Notes under the pieces: model-generated
Seen by the model: only the letters and a program-made list of their open reading frames with translations
What the model was told of the DNA's origin: nothing
Databases searched by the model: none
In this document: in pieces, positions 19,089 through 31,800 of the stretch
Numbering within the stretch: position 1 is the stretch's first letter
How the letters are laid out: every line of letters starts with the position of its first letter
Translations under genes and position numbers: made by a program
NCBI GenBank assembly: GCA_024138025.1
Contig: JAMXBD010002783.1
Location: 99,704 to 163,703 of the forward strand
Length of the DNA: 64,000 bases
Reading direction: 5' to 3'
Source of the DNA: Combretum micranthum
Taxonomy: Eukaryota > Streptophyta > Magnoliopsida > Myrtales > Combretaceae

Positions 19089-20822
19089 TGATGTGCTAAA
19101 TTAGTATTGAATTTTCAAAGCATCTTATCCAGCAAGCGTACTGGGCCTTATCTTGTAATATAGCATGAGTCAAGTGTCGATCCCACAGAGATCTATTAAC
19201 TACTAGACATTATCAACTAATACTAATATCTAGGCAATTGATCTTTTAAATAGATTAAGATTAAACTAAATTATCTAATTAAGTATCTATATGCAATGAG
19301 CTTTTGAAGAGAGTGATATGTTAGAAAAATGTGGGAAGGAGCAGAATCCACTTTAAACTATTGCCAATCAACTTGAAGTCATGTTATAATGATAATTAGA
19401 TTCATGGATATTCATAAGAAATTGTCAAGATTTAAAAACAGAGTTAAAAACCTTTTAAACCACAAAAATTCAATAGCTTCCGCTAAATAAATTATTAGTG
19501 GAATCAAAATTACAATTATAAACCTTCCGATTCTATAATTGACTAATACTTTATATTAACATCCCTAATTCCTTAGTGAGAAATCATATAAATTGCATTA
19601 TATTCATGGACAATTTCTAAATTAGATTAAACTCCGCCGCTTCCGCAATTGTAATTTAATCTCAATTTATGAATTCATATGAACCCTAATTTCCCTTCCG
19701 AGTTATCAGAATTCTTATACACCAAAGTATGATGAATAATCAGAACTCAATATGAATATTCATGATTCTAACTATCTTATAACATGGTTTCAAAGATCAT
19801 TTTAGCATGTTTAAAGCTTCATCAACTTCCCACAAAAAGATTTAGCTACTCATGGATGATGATTCAAAAATCAGATAAGAAATTGCAAATGATTTCATTA
19901 TGATCAATATTCAGATATATGAATTGCATAAAAGGAAAAGATCAGATATCACCAATTCAAAATATCAAAGCTTCACTTGCAATTCTTGAAAAACTTCAAT
20001 ATCTCTTCAAAAATCTCTATGCTAATTCTAATCTATGTATTGTAGTGTATTTCAGAGCTACTTGGATGATTCTGAAAGTGAGGAGAAGACCCCCTATTTA
20101 TAGGAAAAATTTCGTAACAAACATTAAAGAAATGCAGTTTCACAAAGCCGGCAGTTATGGATCCTACGCCGGGGCTTACAGGCGGCGTATCTTCAATTTC
20201 TCCTTTGCGCAGGCAGTGCACTGGCAGCCTTCAATAGTTACACATGTAGGCCGCTTCTACGCCGGCGGCTTAGATGTAGATCTAGCCGGCGTATGTGATC
20301 AGAAATGAAGCGTTGCCAATTTATAACGAAAGCCGTCCAAAGCCGGCGGCTTTGACACCGGCGTAGACACTCCAACAGATTTGTCTCTTCAATTTCTTCC
20401 AAGCTTTGTTATCTTCATGTCTCTTCAGATCTTACCTACACTGCCCAACGCCGGCGGCTTAGGTGCCGGCTTATAATGTAACTCTTCAAAGCTGGTGATG
20501 TTTCAATTCTGGGCTGCCGGCCTTCCATGTACGCTGGCTGTTGAACTTCTACGCGGCGGCTTTGAGGCGGCGTAAAGTTGATTGAGTTAAAGGCTGGCAA
20601 AGCTGGCAGTGTTGGCAGCGGCTTGTGAGTAAGCCGTCTGAACGCCGGCGGCTTTGAAGTATGAATTCCGGCGTATCCTTCAATTTTTCCAAATTTCTCT
20701 TCAAAGTTTCTTGTTTTGATTTCTTAGTCCAAATTAGTCCTGAAACATGAATTTTAATCAAAACAAATATCCATTCTAGCTCTTATGAATATCAACAAGT
20801 TGTATAAAATATGATCTTATCA
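19089..20822 (-). mobile_element. Athila 5' LTR
   Basis: A 1734-bp LTR, TGATGTGC to GATCTTATCA on the plus strand (sense TGATAAG to GCACATCA). It closely matches 6408-8170. The minus-strand TATA box TATAAATA is at 20095-20102. U3 spans about 20103-20822 and contains five exact AGCCGCC cores on the minus strand (20264-20270, 20345-20351, 20453-20459, 20555-20561, 20647-20653), each in a larger CGCCGGCGGC-type word. ATAAG follows the LTR at 20823-20827. Confidence 0.92.
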
Positions 20823-20827
20823 ATAAG

Positions 20828-22015
20828 AATGAAGATGTGATCTATTTTATTTGTTATTAGTTGAAGCATATCCGAAAGTTGAAAGACCTTCAAATTTTGA
20901 AATTAATGAATATGGAGCCAAGTTGAAGACGAATCAGATGAGGATATACATTAAGAGCATCTAAAGAAAAAGAGTGGAATAAGATGTATTCAAATCAGTT
21001 TGAAGTTTCAAAAGTTAAACAAGATATGCAAATCCCACAAATTTAGGGATATCAATCTTATGCACACAACAAAAGAAGTGTTGGAAGATTTTGTGGAATT
21101 ATGAACATTTGAAGGTTTTATCGAAGAGGTCATTGCAAGAAGCAAATATGTAATCATCAGTTTTGAGACACAGACTGATGATTACATATTTGCTCTTGGG
21201 TTTCCTTCATGCAAACAATCACAAAATCCTTAAAATTTGCATGAAAGTCGCATAAATTTGATATGAGAACATTATACTTACTTGTTTTAATCACAAAACT
21301 CACTCCTTATCCAACCAAGAAAGATTATACCCGAGATCTAAATTATTCCCACGTTTTCCTTCAAGAACACCACAAAACCCTAAGAAAACTTATACAAATT
21401 CGTAATAATCTATAAGGGAAGGTTAAGATCACTTACTTTAGTAAAAAAAAAAAATACACTTGATGATTCTCTAACCCTAGATCTCCAAGAACACTCCAAA
21501 ACCCTTTTTGACGAAAGAAAAAAATATAATAGAAAGTTTGTTGAAAATCGTTTTTCGCATCTCGTATTTATAGAATTTTGGTCATCGTCGGCGGCGTACG
21601 TTTGAATCTTACTGGCGTACACCTTACGCTAGTAAAATTTACACGAGCACTGGCGGCACTCATCGAGGCTTTGAATTCCCAGAACTTCGATCCAACAACA
21701 TACGCCGAAATCCATGATCTACGCCAGCGGCGTTTATCCGGCATTTAAAGAAACCCTCGTATACACTGTGGTGTTTCACCCAGCATTAAGAAAAAATGCT
21801 ACTGTTCCCAATTGTATCTATGCCGACGGCATAGATTCTCCATAGCGGCATTGAATCTATCAAAAATTACAGAAATCCGAACTTCAACATTTGTTCTACA
21901 ATCAAACTTAAACCTTGACAACTTACTTGTTTTGACCTTAAACTCATTCTATATCATCTTATGATTTATAATTCATTATATTTTCATCTTTATTTCCGTA
22001 TATTACTCATACAAC
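20828..22015 (-). mobile_element. LTR-like remnant, family B (minus sense)
   Basis: The minus strand has a TATA box (TATAAATA, 21565-21572) with CG-rich words upstream (about 21585-21865, such as CGCCGCTGGCGTAGAT and GCCGTCGGCATAGAT). Downstream are a T-rich leader and AAGTAAGTGATCTTAAC. The stretch 21370-21510 on the minus strand is clearly related to the plus strand at 27285-27430 (shared GGGTTTTGGAGTGTTCTTGGAG-like and TTGTATAAGTTTTCTTAGGG words). The left end, toward 20828, is not clearly LTR and may be other flanking DNA. No coding sequence was recognised. Confidence 0.5.
21141..21194. repeat. Perfect 21-bp inverted repeat with 12-nt loop
   Basis: The left arm 21141-21161 (AGCAAATATGTAATCATCAG plus T) and the right arm 21174-21194 are exact reverse complements. 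The loop is TTTGAGACACAG (21162-21173). The arms are AT-rich and unlike the GC words elsewhere in the window. An RNA of this stretch would form a stable stem-loop on either strand. Confidence 0.9.
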
Positions 22016-22523
22016 GGTCCAATGCTCCTCCACACTTTAAAGTCAAGGTAGGGTGGGTTATCTTCCTTCTTTAAAATAAATGTGGCCTCCCTCAACATTA
22101 GCTCATTGCCATAATCGACCATGATCCTTTCCACAACATAAATTGTTTCTAGCATGGATCATCTGCTCCTCCATCGGATCATATCTAATTGATCCACTAC
22201 ACTTTCCCATCAGGTGTACCTAAGGCCTCTTTTCCAAATCACATATATTTCCCTGAGAGTCTTAGGTCTCTCGGCCAAAGCAAGATCCTCACAAAGAGTC
22301 CTCAGCCTTAATCTGTAATCAACAAATGTTTCGCTAGTCCCTTTTAGAAATGTTCTGGCCCTTTCCTAGGTTTTACCTAGGGATACCTATACCAAGAAGA
22401 GATTTATAGTTAGATTCAACTTTAACTTCATTCTTATCCTAAGATTCATTTATTCTTACATTTTAGATTGTCAAATTCTATTGCCATGCTTTACATTTTT
22501 GTTGCTCTGATACCAACTTAAAC
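22016..22523 (-). mobile_element. A2 element, 5' internal (leader) region with PBS
   Basis: On the minus strand an initiator-Met-type PBS (TGGTATCAGAGC, 22515-22504) lies eight bases inside the LTR border at 22524. The following leader is related to 59400-59850 of the family-A element: both contain AAGACTCT/AGAGTC motifs around a LRLR-like coding stretch and similar spacing to the PBS. Only about 500 bases of internal region remain before family-B sequence begins. No complete ORF is present. Confidence 0.7.
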
Positions 22524-25500
22524 TGTCACACCCCAAAGAGTACCCTAAACGTAATAGTCCGCCGCATGCTATACGAGACTTAAGAATCACTACTACAGTC
22601 ATTCAAAAGTCTTGTGTTAGTACGCAAGGCGTTCCCTTATGACAATAGAATATATAAACAATTAGAGATAGATAGTTCAATTTGATAAGATAAGCATAAA
22701 AATATAAACCACAGATATCTCAGGATCAGTTACAAAGCATTAAGAGGCATTCTCCTGCTACATAAGAGTCTAGATATTATCTTTAAGAAAAACTCGATAG
22801 TTTAATGTTTACTACTAAAACTACACAAAACTAGTCGTAAACTTCTAAGGAGATAACTCCTAGTTTCACATTACCTATTTGGCCAAGTCCAGGATGCAGC
22901 CGTATGTATGGGAACTGCATTAGACAGAAACTGTGAGGGGTATAAGCTATGCTAGCTTAGTGATTTTCACTTCCAAATTAAATACTCAACAACGATACAT
23001 ATATCAATCAAGTTATATTAACAACAATATGAAATGCATAAGCACATGAACATACAATACATAAGACTTTCTGGGAGTCTTATGTTGAATGGATTTATGC
23101 CCTCCATTTGGGGTTAGGTGTTTCAGGCCCATACGACCATAGATTTCAGTTTTTCTCATTTATATTGTGGTTGATATAGGTGTCCACCCACACACAATTT
23201 GTAGTTGATACAAGCACCTATACCACTGCCATTTCAATTTCACCCATTACGCCAACATTCGAGTTTACAAGCCCCTCGTTGCTCAACTATTATGCCTTCT
23301 TCCCACAAAGGTATAATAGCCTATGCAATGTGACTCAACATATGGTATGCATGGTCAATTTGATTATAAGATCATGGCATATTAATTAACAATTTATGGG
23401 CGATCACTGATATTGCAGACACTTTAATTTTATACTAAATCATACAATATTCACAACCATTCCATTCTAATATTCTTATCATCGATTCAATCAAGTAGAT
23501 TTCACATGCACATTCTAATTTTATCTTGCCCTAATCTAGTGCCACTATCATTACAAGCACAATCATAAGTATATAATTTAAAGATAGTGAACTCACTCGG
23601 CCATAGTCTCCGGTTTCTAATGGTAGTGATCCAGAAACACGAATTTTCCCCAATTCCAAAATCACCTAAACGAAAGAAATACCCCTATGAGTATTTCATT
23701 CCATAACTAATTCCAAACTTTTTAAATAAAACTCTTTAAATTCGTAATTTCCGTGGTAATTAGGAATTCCAACTTAAAACGGTCATAACTTGATCATTTT
23801 AACTTAGAATTCCGCAAATAAGCTATCGATTTCTATCTACTTCAAAAGATCTATCTATTTATGACATTATTATAAATTTTGAAAATGTTTAGGTCTCGGA
23901 ATGTTTAGATAGATCTTTAGTAACTAGAATTTGCAATTTTGAAATTGTTTTGTGAAATATGCAATATTTCTACCTGGTATATTATATGTACATGCATTAT
24001 CTACATGTTACTATTATAGATGACATGATAAGAGATATCTATATGTTTTCCTTAATTATTTATGATCAAAGAATTTTATGAAAACTTTTACCTTGTAATG
24101 ATTTCATGAACAATTGTTTGAGAGAACTAGCTTTATCCCTTTGAAAATCATGCATATTTTTACTATGATAAGGCCTTGATGTCCTATATACTTAATACCT
24201 TCATTATCTTAATAAATTTCTTCATTTAAAGGTTGGAAAATAGATGTTTTAAGATGAGTTTTGCCCAGTGATGAATTTTGCAAAATTTTTGGAAAGGAAA
24301 AATATTGTTTGACCTTAGTTAGAAAACTTTCCTTTGTTTTAAGTTTCTACTCTGATAAAATACATTTACTCTCATAAAAGTCAAGTCTTTATTATATATA
24401 TTCCCTAAGACTTCTATTTTTTTATTAAAATACTCATTTTGACATTTGGAAATGGGTGTTTAAATGGGGATCATTTTTAGATCCGAATTATGGGAAATTG
24501 TTTTTGAGATTGTTTCTTGTGAAAAACTCATTTAATCTTTCGAGAATTAGGCTCTAATCAACTTACTCCCTATGGTTTTCATTTCTTTAATAAAACTCTT
24601 TTTTTTAGGATTGAAAATAAGTGTTTTCTTGGATTTCACCCTAGTTACGAATTTCTATATTTTTGTTGGAGTTGACTCACAGATCTAACTTCAATTTTTT
24701 AGTCATTTTCTTGTTTTGAAAATTTCTCTTAATAAAACCATGATCAACTTATAAAAATCACTACATGATATTTATTATCTAAACCCTTCATTTTACATGT
24801 AAAACCTTCATTTTGAAGTTGGAAAATATGTTTTCTAAATGGTTCTTTCTCAAGATCCGAATTTTGAAAATTACTTTTTGATAAAAACAAAATGGATCTT
24901 GAGTTTTGATCAACACCTTCATTAAGACTTTCATGCATAAGTAGCTATGTCATTTTAACTACTCTAAACAAGTAGATCTACTATACTACTCATGCTATGA
25001 ATTTAAATGCATCATGAACAATTTGTAGATGAGAATAATAATGAGAATATATGCGAAAATTTCTATAAGAACAATGTATAACAATAATATAGTAAAATAC
25101 TAGTATATCAATTTTTATAGTAAGATCTACATATTGTGATGGCAATGATATCATGTTTTAGTGTTTCCACATCCCTAGCATAAAGCTCATGTGGATTTTT
25201 GGTGGAACCACATATGCATGACCTTGCCATTACATGTTTTTATAGTGATAAGGTCAAGATCTATTACCTGTTTAGTGTTTTGGTGAAGGAAACTTGAAGA
25301 AAACAAAAGTGTGTGTGTGTGTGTGTGCTTGTGGGAGGGGGTCACGGCGAAGGATAGAGGGAGGGAGGAGAGAAAACTTTCTAAAAGTTTTATTTGTAAG
25401 AAATGAGAAAAGTGAAAAAGTGAAAGGTGGAAAAAGAGATGATATAGGAAAAGAAATTAGAGTTTGTGTGAATAATTAATTGAAGAGAAATCAAATAAAT

Positions 25501-26271
25501 GAGAGAGGGAATGGTAGAGAGGGGCGCGATTCCATGGTGGGGGAGAGAAGAAAGATTAATTATTTTGTGTAATAAAATTCAAATTTAATAAGTAACTTTA
25601 AGTAATAAAATGAATTGGAAAGGTAAATTTGTAAGGAAATAATGTAAAATTGTAAGAATAGGTTGTAAGGATGTAAGAATAGGGTATGGGTGGTTGTACT
25701 TGATGAATAGTGTGAAAGAAGCAAAAATTGATTAGACAATTAAATTACTAGAAATAAAAATACAATAAAAGTATAACTGTAACTTTTATAACCCGAAAAT
25801 TATATATCCAATATATTTAGAAATATTATGAAATTACAATCTAACGGTACTAATATCATATTTTTAATATCCCAACCTCGACATGCTTTTCAAGATTTGT
25901 ATTCATCGAGGCTTGAAATAGGTCGAAAATCTACTCATCTGATATAGTTAAGGTTCCTAATATTAATACGAGTCAATCTACACTTCTTACTCATATTTCG
26001 ACTTCTTGGTTTGAGAGCATGGAATGGCTGGATCTACACTGCTAGGGTTTCCTAAGGTTTTTGTTGACTTAGAGTTTCTGGTTGACTTTCTAATTTAAGG
26101 TTTTACTTTAGAGTTAACTTGTTTCTAATCTTCCGGGGTTTCATTCTTGCATCGCAAGACATAGGGTTTCTAGGTCCGATTTGTCTAGAGATATTCTTTA
26201 GGGTTTTCGGTTTCCCGGTTTTAAGTTTTCTGAAATCGAACTCATGTTTGCTAAGAAAATGAGGGTTTACA
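22524..26271 (-). mobile_element. A2 LTR (5' LTR of an inverted A2 element)
   Basis: A 3748-bp LTR, TGTCACACCCC to GAGGGTTTACA on the plus strand. It is a diverged sister of family A, with the same termini, PBS position and TGAATGGATTTATGC-CTCCATTTGGGGTT core near 23090. It is followed by GTAAA (26272-26276) and then by copia integrase coding sequence. Its first 2.4 kb recur as a reverse complement at 28450-28806 plus 33762-35793, which ends next to TTTAC, the complement of GTAAA. A (GT) run at 25309-25327 lies inside it. Confidence 0.88.
25309..25327. repeat. (GT)n microsatellite
   Basis: An uninterrupted GT run of 19 bases within the A2 LTR, followed by a G-rich stretch. It explains the V/C-alternating short ORF translated here, which is not a gene. 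Confidence 0.95.
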
Positions 26272-27262
26272 GTAAAATAATTTACCAAAATATTTTGGCT
26301 TGAAACTATAAATACTACTTACTATATATCAACTAGAGTTTTTATAGGACCTATTCTGGGAAAACCTCCTCTAAGATTTAGAAAGGAAAAATACCTAACA
26401 ATCTTATTTTCGTCTATTTGGCGCTAAATACATTCTAAACAATGGAAAAGGACAATTGACAAAATTTGATGCTAAAAGTGATGAAGGAATCTTTTTAGCT
26501 TATTCTTTAACAAGTAAGGCATAATAAAAGAATATAGTTGTAGAAGAATCTATACATATTACTTTTGACGATTCTTTGCCTTATTTATGCTCAAATGATG
26601 ATGTGGGTATTGTTTGTGCTGATTTAAATAAATTCTCTTTTGAAATTAATAAAGAAGATAATGAACATAAAATTAATGTTGTGCATGAGTACGTTAATCA
26701 TGACCTTCTTAAAGAATGGAAAATGCAAAATCACATCATAAAAATCTAATAATAAGTAAACCTTCTAATAAGGTACAAATAAGATCATTTTAAGGAACAT
26801 GAGTAATCCTATTTTTCTATCATAAACCAAGCCTAAAAATATTGAAGCCTTAAATGAAGAATTTTGGATAGATGCAATACGAGATGAATTAAACCAGTTC
26901 ACAAGAAATGATATTTGAAAATTGGTTCTTAGACCTGAAAATAGAACAGTTATTGGAACTAAATGGATTTTTAGAAACAAACTTGATGAATCTAGTATAA
27001 TAATAAGAAACAAAGCTAGATTGATTGATAAAGGCTATAATCAATAAGGAATAGATTTTGTTGAGACATTTGCCTTGGATACTAGACTATAATCTATAAG
27101 AATGCTTTTGGCATTTGCTACATTTAAGAATTTTACTCATTTTTAAACGAATGTCATAAGTGCTTCCTTAAATGGTTCGATAAAAGAAGAAGTCTATGTA
27201 GAGCAAGTACTGAGTTTTGAGAATAATGAATTCCCAATCATGTTTTTAAATTAAATAAAGCT
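26272..27262 (+). pseudogene. Ty1/copia pol fragment: end of integrase and start of reverse transcriptase
   Basis: Immediately after the A2 LTR, plus-strand translation gives copia motifs with several stops. The order is FWLETINTTYYISTRVFIRP (integrase end), LNNGKGQLTKFDAKSDEGIF, LAYSLTSKA and VVEESIHITFDDSL, then RT: EALNEEFWIDAIRDELNQF, RTVIGTKWIFRNKL, NKARLIDKGYNQ, GIDFVETFAL and VFKLNKAP. The frame breaks at least six times and coding similarity stops near 27262, before the YVDD region. This fragment continues exactly where the minus-strand copia integrase at 35794 stops, so both are halves of one element split by A2 and now in opposite orientation. Confidence 0.88.
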
Positions 27263-28449
27263 CCTCCATTTTTTCCTTCGTATAAGAGAGTTTTGGAGCA
27301 TTCTTGGAGTTCTAAGATTGGAGAACCATCAAAAGTGTATTTTTAATCCAAAGTACGTGATCTTAACTTTCTCCTATAGGTTATATACAAATTTGTATAA
27401 GTTTTCTTAGGGTTTGTTTGGATTTTGCATGGAGGTTCTTGTGAGGAAACCTTAGCACGTGTTGAGATCTGTGATTAATGAATGCAAGTCAGGTTTTAGC
27501 GATTCAAATCAGTAAGTTTATCTCCTCTATGATGAATTCAAACAAAATACGAGTTAAACAATCCTTATATGTTCTTTATGTTGTGCATATTAGGGTTTTG
27601 GTGATATATTTGGTGTTTGTGGAGTTTCGTGCAGTTCATTGTTGTTCATATCTGTTAATGTGTGTGTATATATATATGTTGTAACAGGATATTTGGAGTT
27701 TGTGGAATTGTTGTTGGTGTTAATATAGGAGTTTGTGGAGTTCGGGTTGTCTTTGTTGTTGTTGATATCGGATTTGAGGATTTGATTTGTATTCCTGAAA
27801 TTGAGAAAGGTACGACTAATCTCTGCTTGTTGATTTTGCTTGTAAGTTTAGTATTGATTGACTGGTTGTGGAATAGAATTTCATAATAAACTTAATTATA
27901 TTCGGCTTAATAATTGTCTATTTTGTTGTGATTGGCTTTTACCAGTAAAGACCTGGCAGATAGTGATACCAGTGAGGCACCCTGATGATCTTGGTGTGAG
28001 ATTGTCCCTAATGAACTCGTGCCTTGATATGATTCCGGTAGAATTAGGTGTTCTGGGTTCAAGGTGTTTGGGGAGTACCCACTCATCCATATATGTATAT
28101 GATTATTTATTTTCAAAAAGTTGTTTGATTTTCAAGGGGTCTGAGTAACTCCGAGTTCGGGATTAGAGTATACCTAATATTGGACTGTGTTGTTTTGCTG
28201 GTTTAAGAAAGATAATAATATGGTTGTTTGCATTAGTTTAAGTTGCATGAATTACCTGTTTTTTGTATGTGCATATGTATTTGTTTTTGGATTGGAGTTT
28301 TCATACTAGGCGTCGCTGCTCATTCTTTTAAATTTCAGGTACAAGCAAAAAAAATATAGTATATGATCTTTTTGGATATGAGTTATTCTTTGATAACGGG
28401 GATGGCGATAGTGGACCCAACTACCCAGCCGAGAGATAGGCTTCAAATA
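27263..28449 (+). mobile_element. LTR-like remnant, family B (plus sense)
   Basis: The stretch 27285-27430 is related to the reverse complement of 21370-21510. Downstream it contains typical chromovirus LTR 3' features: GGTACGACTAATC, TGAGGCACCCTGATGATC, CGTCGCTGCTCATTC, TTTCAGGTACAAG and GGGGATGGCGATAGTGGA. Its U3 is missing at the copia border and its 3' terminus is missing where A2 sequence begins. Short ORFs here (27478-28148) are not supported as genes. Confidence 0.5.
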
Positions 28450-28806
28450 TCAAGATCCATTTTGTTTCTATCAAAAAGTGATTTTTAAAATTCTGATCTT
28501 GAGAAAGAACCATTTAGAAAACATATTTTCCAACTTCAAAAGGAAGGTTTACATGTAAAATGAAGGGCTTAGGTAATAAATATCATAAAGTAATGATTTT
28601 TATAAGTTGATCGTGGTTTTACTAAGAGAAATTTTCAAAACAAGAAAATGATTACAAAATTTAAGTTAGATCTATGATTCAACTTCAACAAAAATGTAGA
28701 AATTCGTAACTAGGGTGAAATGCCAAGAAAACACTTATTTTCCAATCCTAAAAACAAGAGTTTTATTAAAGAAATGAAAGCCTTAGGGAGTAGGTTTGAT
28801 TAGAGC
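28450..28806 (+). mobile_element. A2 LTR, inverted copy, first segment
   Basis: Reverse complement of about 24545-24905 of the A2 LTR at 22524-26271. It is interrupted at 28806 by a solo family-A LTR and continues at 33762. Its left end at about 28450 is an abrupt breakpoint against family-B sequence, and the 1.3-kb terminal part of the LTR is missing. Confidence 0.85.
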
Positions 28807-31800
28807 TATCACACCTAAAGGGTACCCTAAACGTAATAGTCCACCACACTCAATATTAAAGCTTGAGTATGACAACCTTAGTAATTCCCAAAAGCTTCAA
28901 TATTACGGTAAAGCATGCTCTCATAATTTTAGAGACCATACATGGAATTATGAAGTTTAAGAAGATACAATAACTAATTAAGAAAAGAAGATTCTATAAT
29001 TGTCTTACAAGTCTTAGGGGCATTCCTGTCAAAAATAACTATAATCTATTACAAGAAATTTTCTATGAAGACACATCTTATCCAACACTAAACTCATCTA
29101 AAAATTCCTTAACCAAAAAGAAAATACCTGGCTACAGGGTCCACGTGGCCTCAACCATAAATGGGTAAACTGCAAAAGATATCTATAGAGGTATAAGCTA
29201 ATAGGCTTAGTGAGAATTATTTCATAAGTAAACTTCTTGTTTAGTAAAATTCAAATAAGTTATTTAAGCAATCAAGTGAAATGTAACATACACGTGGGCA
29301 AACAAGGCATATGGTTTTCCGGGAACTATATGTTGAACGGATTTATGCTCTCTATTTGGGGTTTGGTGATGTGTAATCTCAAAACGAATAGTTTTAATTA
29401 AGTTATGCTTTCGATCATTACTGCCAAGCATATTAAGCCTACTCGATTTGAGCCATGCTTCTAGATTTCCACCAAGCATCGATTGATTCCATGTCGCCAA
29501 GCAATCGCTTTCGATCATAACCGCCAAGTGTTGCTTTTGACTGTGCTACTATCCTTTTCACCCAAGGATAATAACCCCATGCAATGTGACTCACCTCATG
29601 GTATGCATGAATAAATTTATTTAAGATATCATAGTATCATTATTAACAATTTTAAGGTGATCATAGAATTTCATACATATCAAGTGCTATACTAAAACAA
29701 ACAATTACTTACAATCAATTCTCGTCTCGATATTCTTATAATGCTTTCAACAGTTTTTCACATACATATCAATTTATCTTTCCTTAATTCTAATGCAACT
29801 AAACCACAAGCACAATCAAGTAAAGTCTTTTAAGGAAATAAACTCACGTTGCCACGTCGACAGTTCTTCTAAATGGATGAGTCGCTCAAACAATCCACTT
29901 AGTTGAAATAATCTTCGGGGTACGAGTATTCTTCCTCGGAATCACTTAGTCACGGAAAATACCCAAAATGAATATTTCTTGATAACATTCTTGAAATTTG
30001 ACAAAACTATGTCATAAGAACGTCAAAATTCGTATAAAAGGATTATTCCAATTTAAAATGGCTATAACTTGGTCATTTGAACTCGAAATCGCACATATAA
30101 TATACCGATTTCCACTTATTTGAAAGATCTATCTGATTCTAAAACTATTTTCATCAAACTAGATCATTTAGGCTCCGAAACAATGGCGATCAGATTCACT
30201 ACGAATTTTCCTATCCCAAAAGCATTTTGTTTCGAACATTAAACCATCCAAAAAAATCACTTTGATAAATACTTTGTTATCTATATAATTAAGAAATTCT
30301 TTTTTCATAGATATATAGCTCATATTTCATTCAAGCTTAAGTGTTTGTTGTCCAACCAAATTTCTTGAGTAAAACAATGTTAATTAAGAATGTAGAAAAC
30401 CATAGTTTACAAGAAATCCATTTTGTAAATCCTTTTTAATGAATATTTTGATTCCTTTGTTTTCAAAGAATTATTCCATGTTTGCTTTACTATTTTTCTT
30501 AAAGACTTTTTAATATTATTAGATTTCTCTATTTTCCTTTTTAGGATTTTTCAATATCGGTGTTACTTTTTCTATTAGTTTTTCTATACAACTTTTTCTT
30601 GATCATTATTTGGAAAATCTTGCTTTGAAAACTCTCATTCCCTTTTTATGGGGTTTCCTTATGTTATGTTTGTATGGAAATCATTTTAGTACCAAAAGTC
30701 ATTTTCTTTTGGGAAAACAAAGTAATAAAAAAATGATTAAAAAGCTTTTAAAAAACAAGAGCAGCTTTTAAAATTGTAGTGAGTTCTTCCTAAAGTTTTG
30801 AAAGGAATAAATTTACTTTTGTTAAACCATAGGTTCTAAATTTCATATAAAACTTATTTTTAGGTGATAAAATCTCCTTTTTGTAAGAGTATAATTAAAG
30901 ATTTAAATATTTGGACAATAATCTTTATGGGCATGATTATGAGAAATAACAACAAGCAAAAATAACATAAATAATAAATAAAAGTCAAGTATTGGGAGTC
31001 TTAGCTTCTTCAAGACTTCTAAGACTAAGAAGTAGACTAGTCCCAAAAAGAAAGAAGAAAATTGTTTTGACTTGATAAGGACAAGTCTAAGACTAGAGAC
31101 TAGTCTTAAAACAACATGAAGTAAATAAATTGCGAAGAAAGAAATAAACAAATTGCTTTGCATGAAAGTGAATAGAGAAATAGATTTTCATGAACAAAAC
31201 AATACATGAACATAGTATAGCTTCCACAACATTTAGTTTTTTTAAAACTCACACCATGGTCATGTAAAGTTACATGACTGGGGAGAAGAATTTGTAAAGA
31301 AAATTTTACCTAAAGAGGGTTTATGGAGTATTATGGGTGAATGGGTTTTTGTGTATATAGAAGTAGGTTTGAGAGTGTTTTTGAGAGTGTATATGGAGAG
31401 TATTAAGAGAAAAATTTTAAGGAGATTTGGTAGTGAATTTATAGGTAATAATTGTGTAAAAGAAGTGAAAGAGGAGGGGGGTATTTATAGAAAAATGAGG
31501 AGTGAATTTTGTGTGTTTTAAATAAAGAAAAATTTAAAAGAAATTGAGTGGGAGAGAGAGAGATGGTGCGACGGCCATCAAGGAGAGAGGAGGGAGATGA
31601 TAAAGTCATATTTCACTCAAATATCCATTGATCAATTCATGTTATATGTTATATATTTTATAGAAATCTAATGGAATTGGTACTTAAGTGTTCTTAAATT
31701 ATTAATCTAGGTCATGAAGGACTTATATTACAAACACAAGCAAATTGGAGAAGTGTTGTGCAAATTTGGACAAAAACAGATTGTACACTGGTAAGTCTGC

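Larger units (their letters stand above)
5196..20822 (-). mobile_element. Athila-type Ty3/gypsy composite (three LTR units)
   Basis: Read on the minus strand the order is: 5' LTR (20822-19089), tRNA-Asp PBS, gag, protease, RT/RNase H, integrase, env-like ORF, 3' non-coding region, LTR (8170-6408), a strongly shortened internal region (6407-5236) and a 40-bp LTR remnant. The middle LTR serves both as 3' LTR of the long unit and 5' LTR of the short one. The long unit, less the solo LTR nested in it, is about 13 kb, within the usual Athila range. All coding parts carry frameshifts or stops, so the element is inactive. ATAAG occurs directly on both sides of the composite and may be its TSD. Confidence 0.8.

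Noticed and set aside
27478..28148. Series of short ORFs that look membrane-like (V, I, L and C rich)
   Set aside because: The stretch shows LTR 3' features and relation to the family-B remnant. The frames are short, overlap on both strands and have no recognisable domain.
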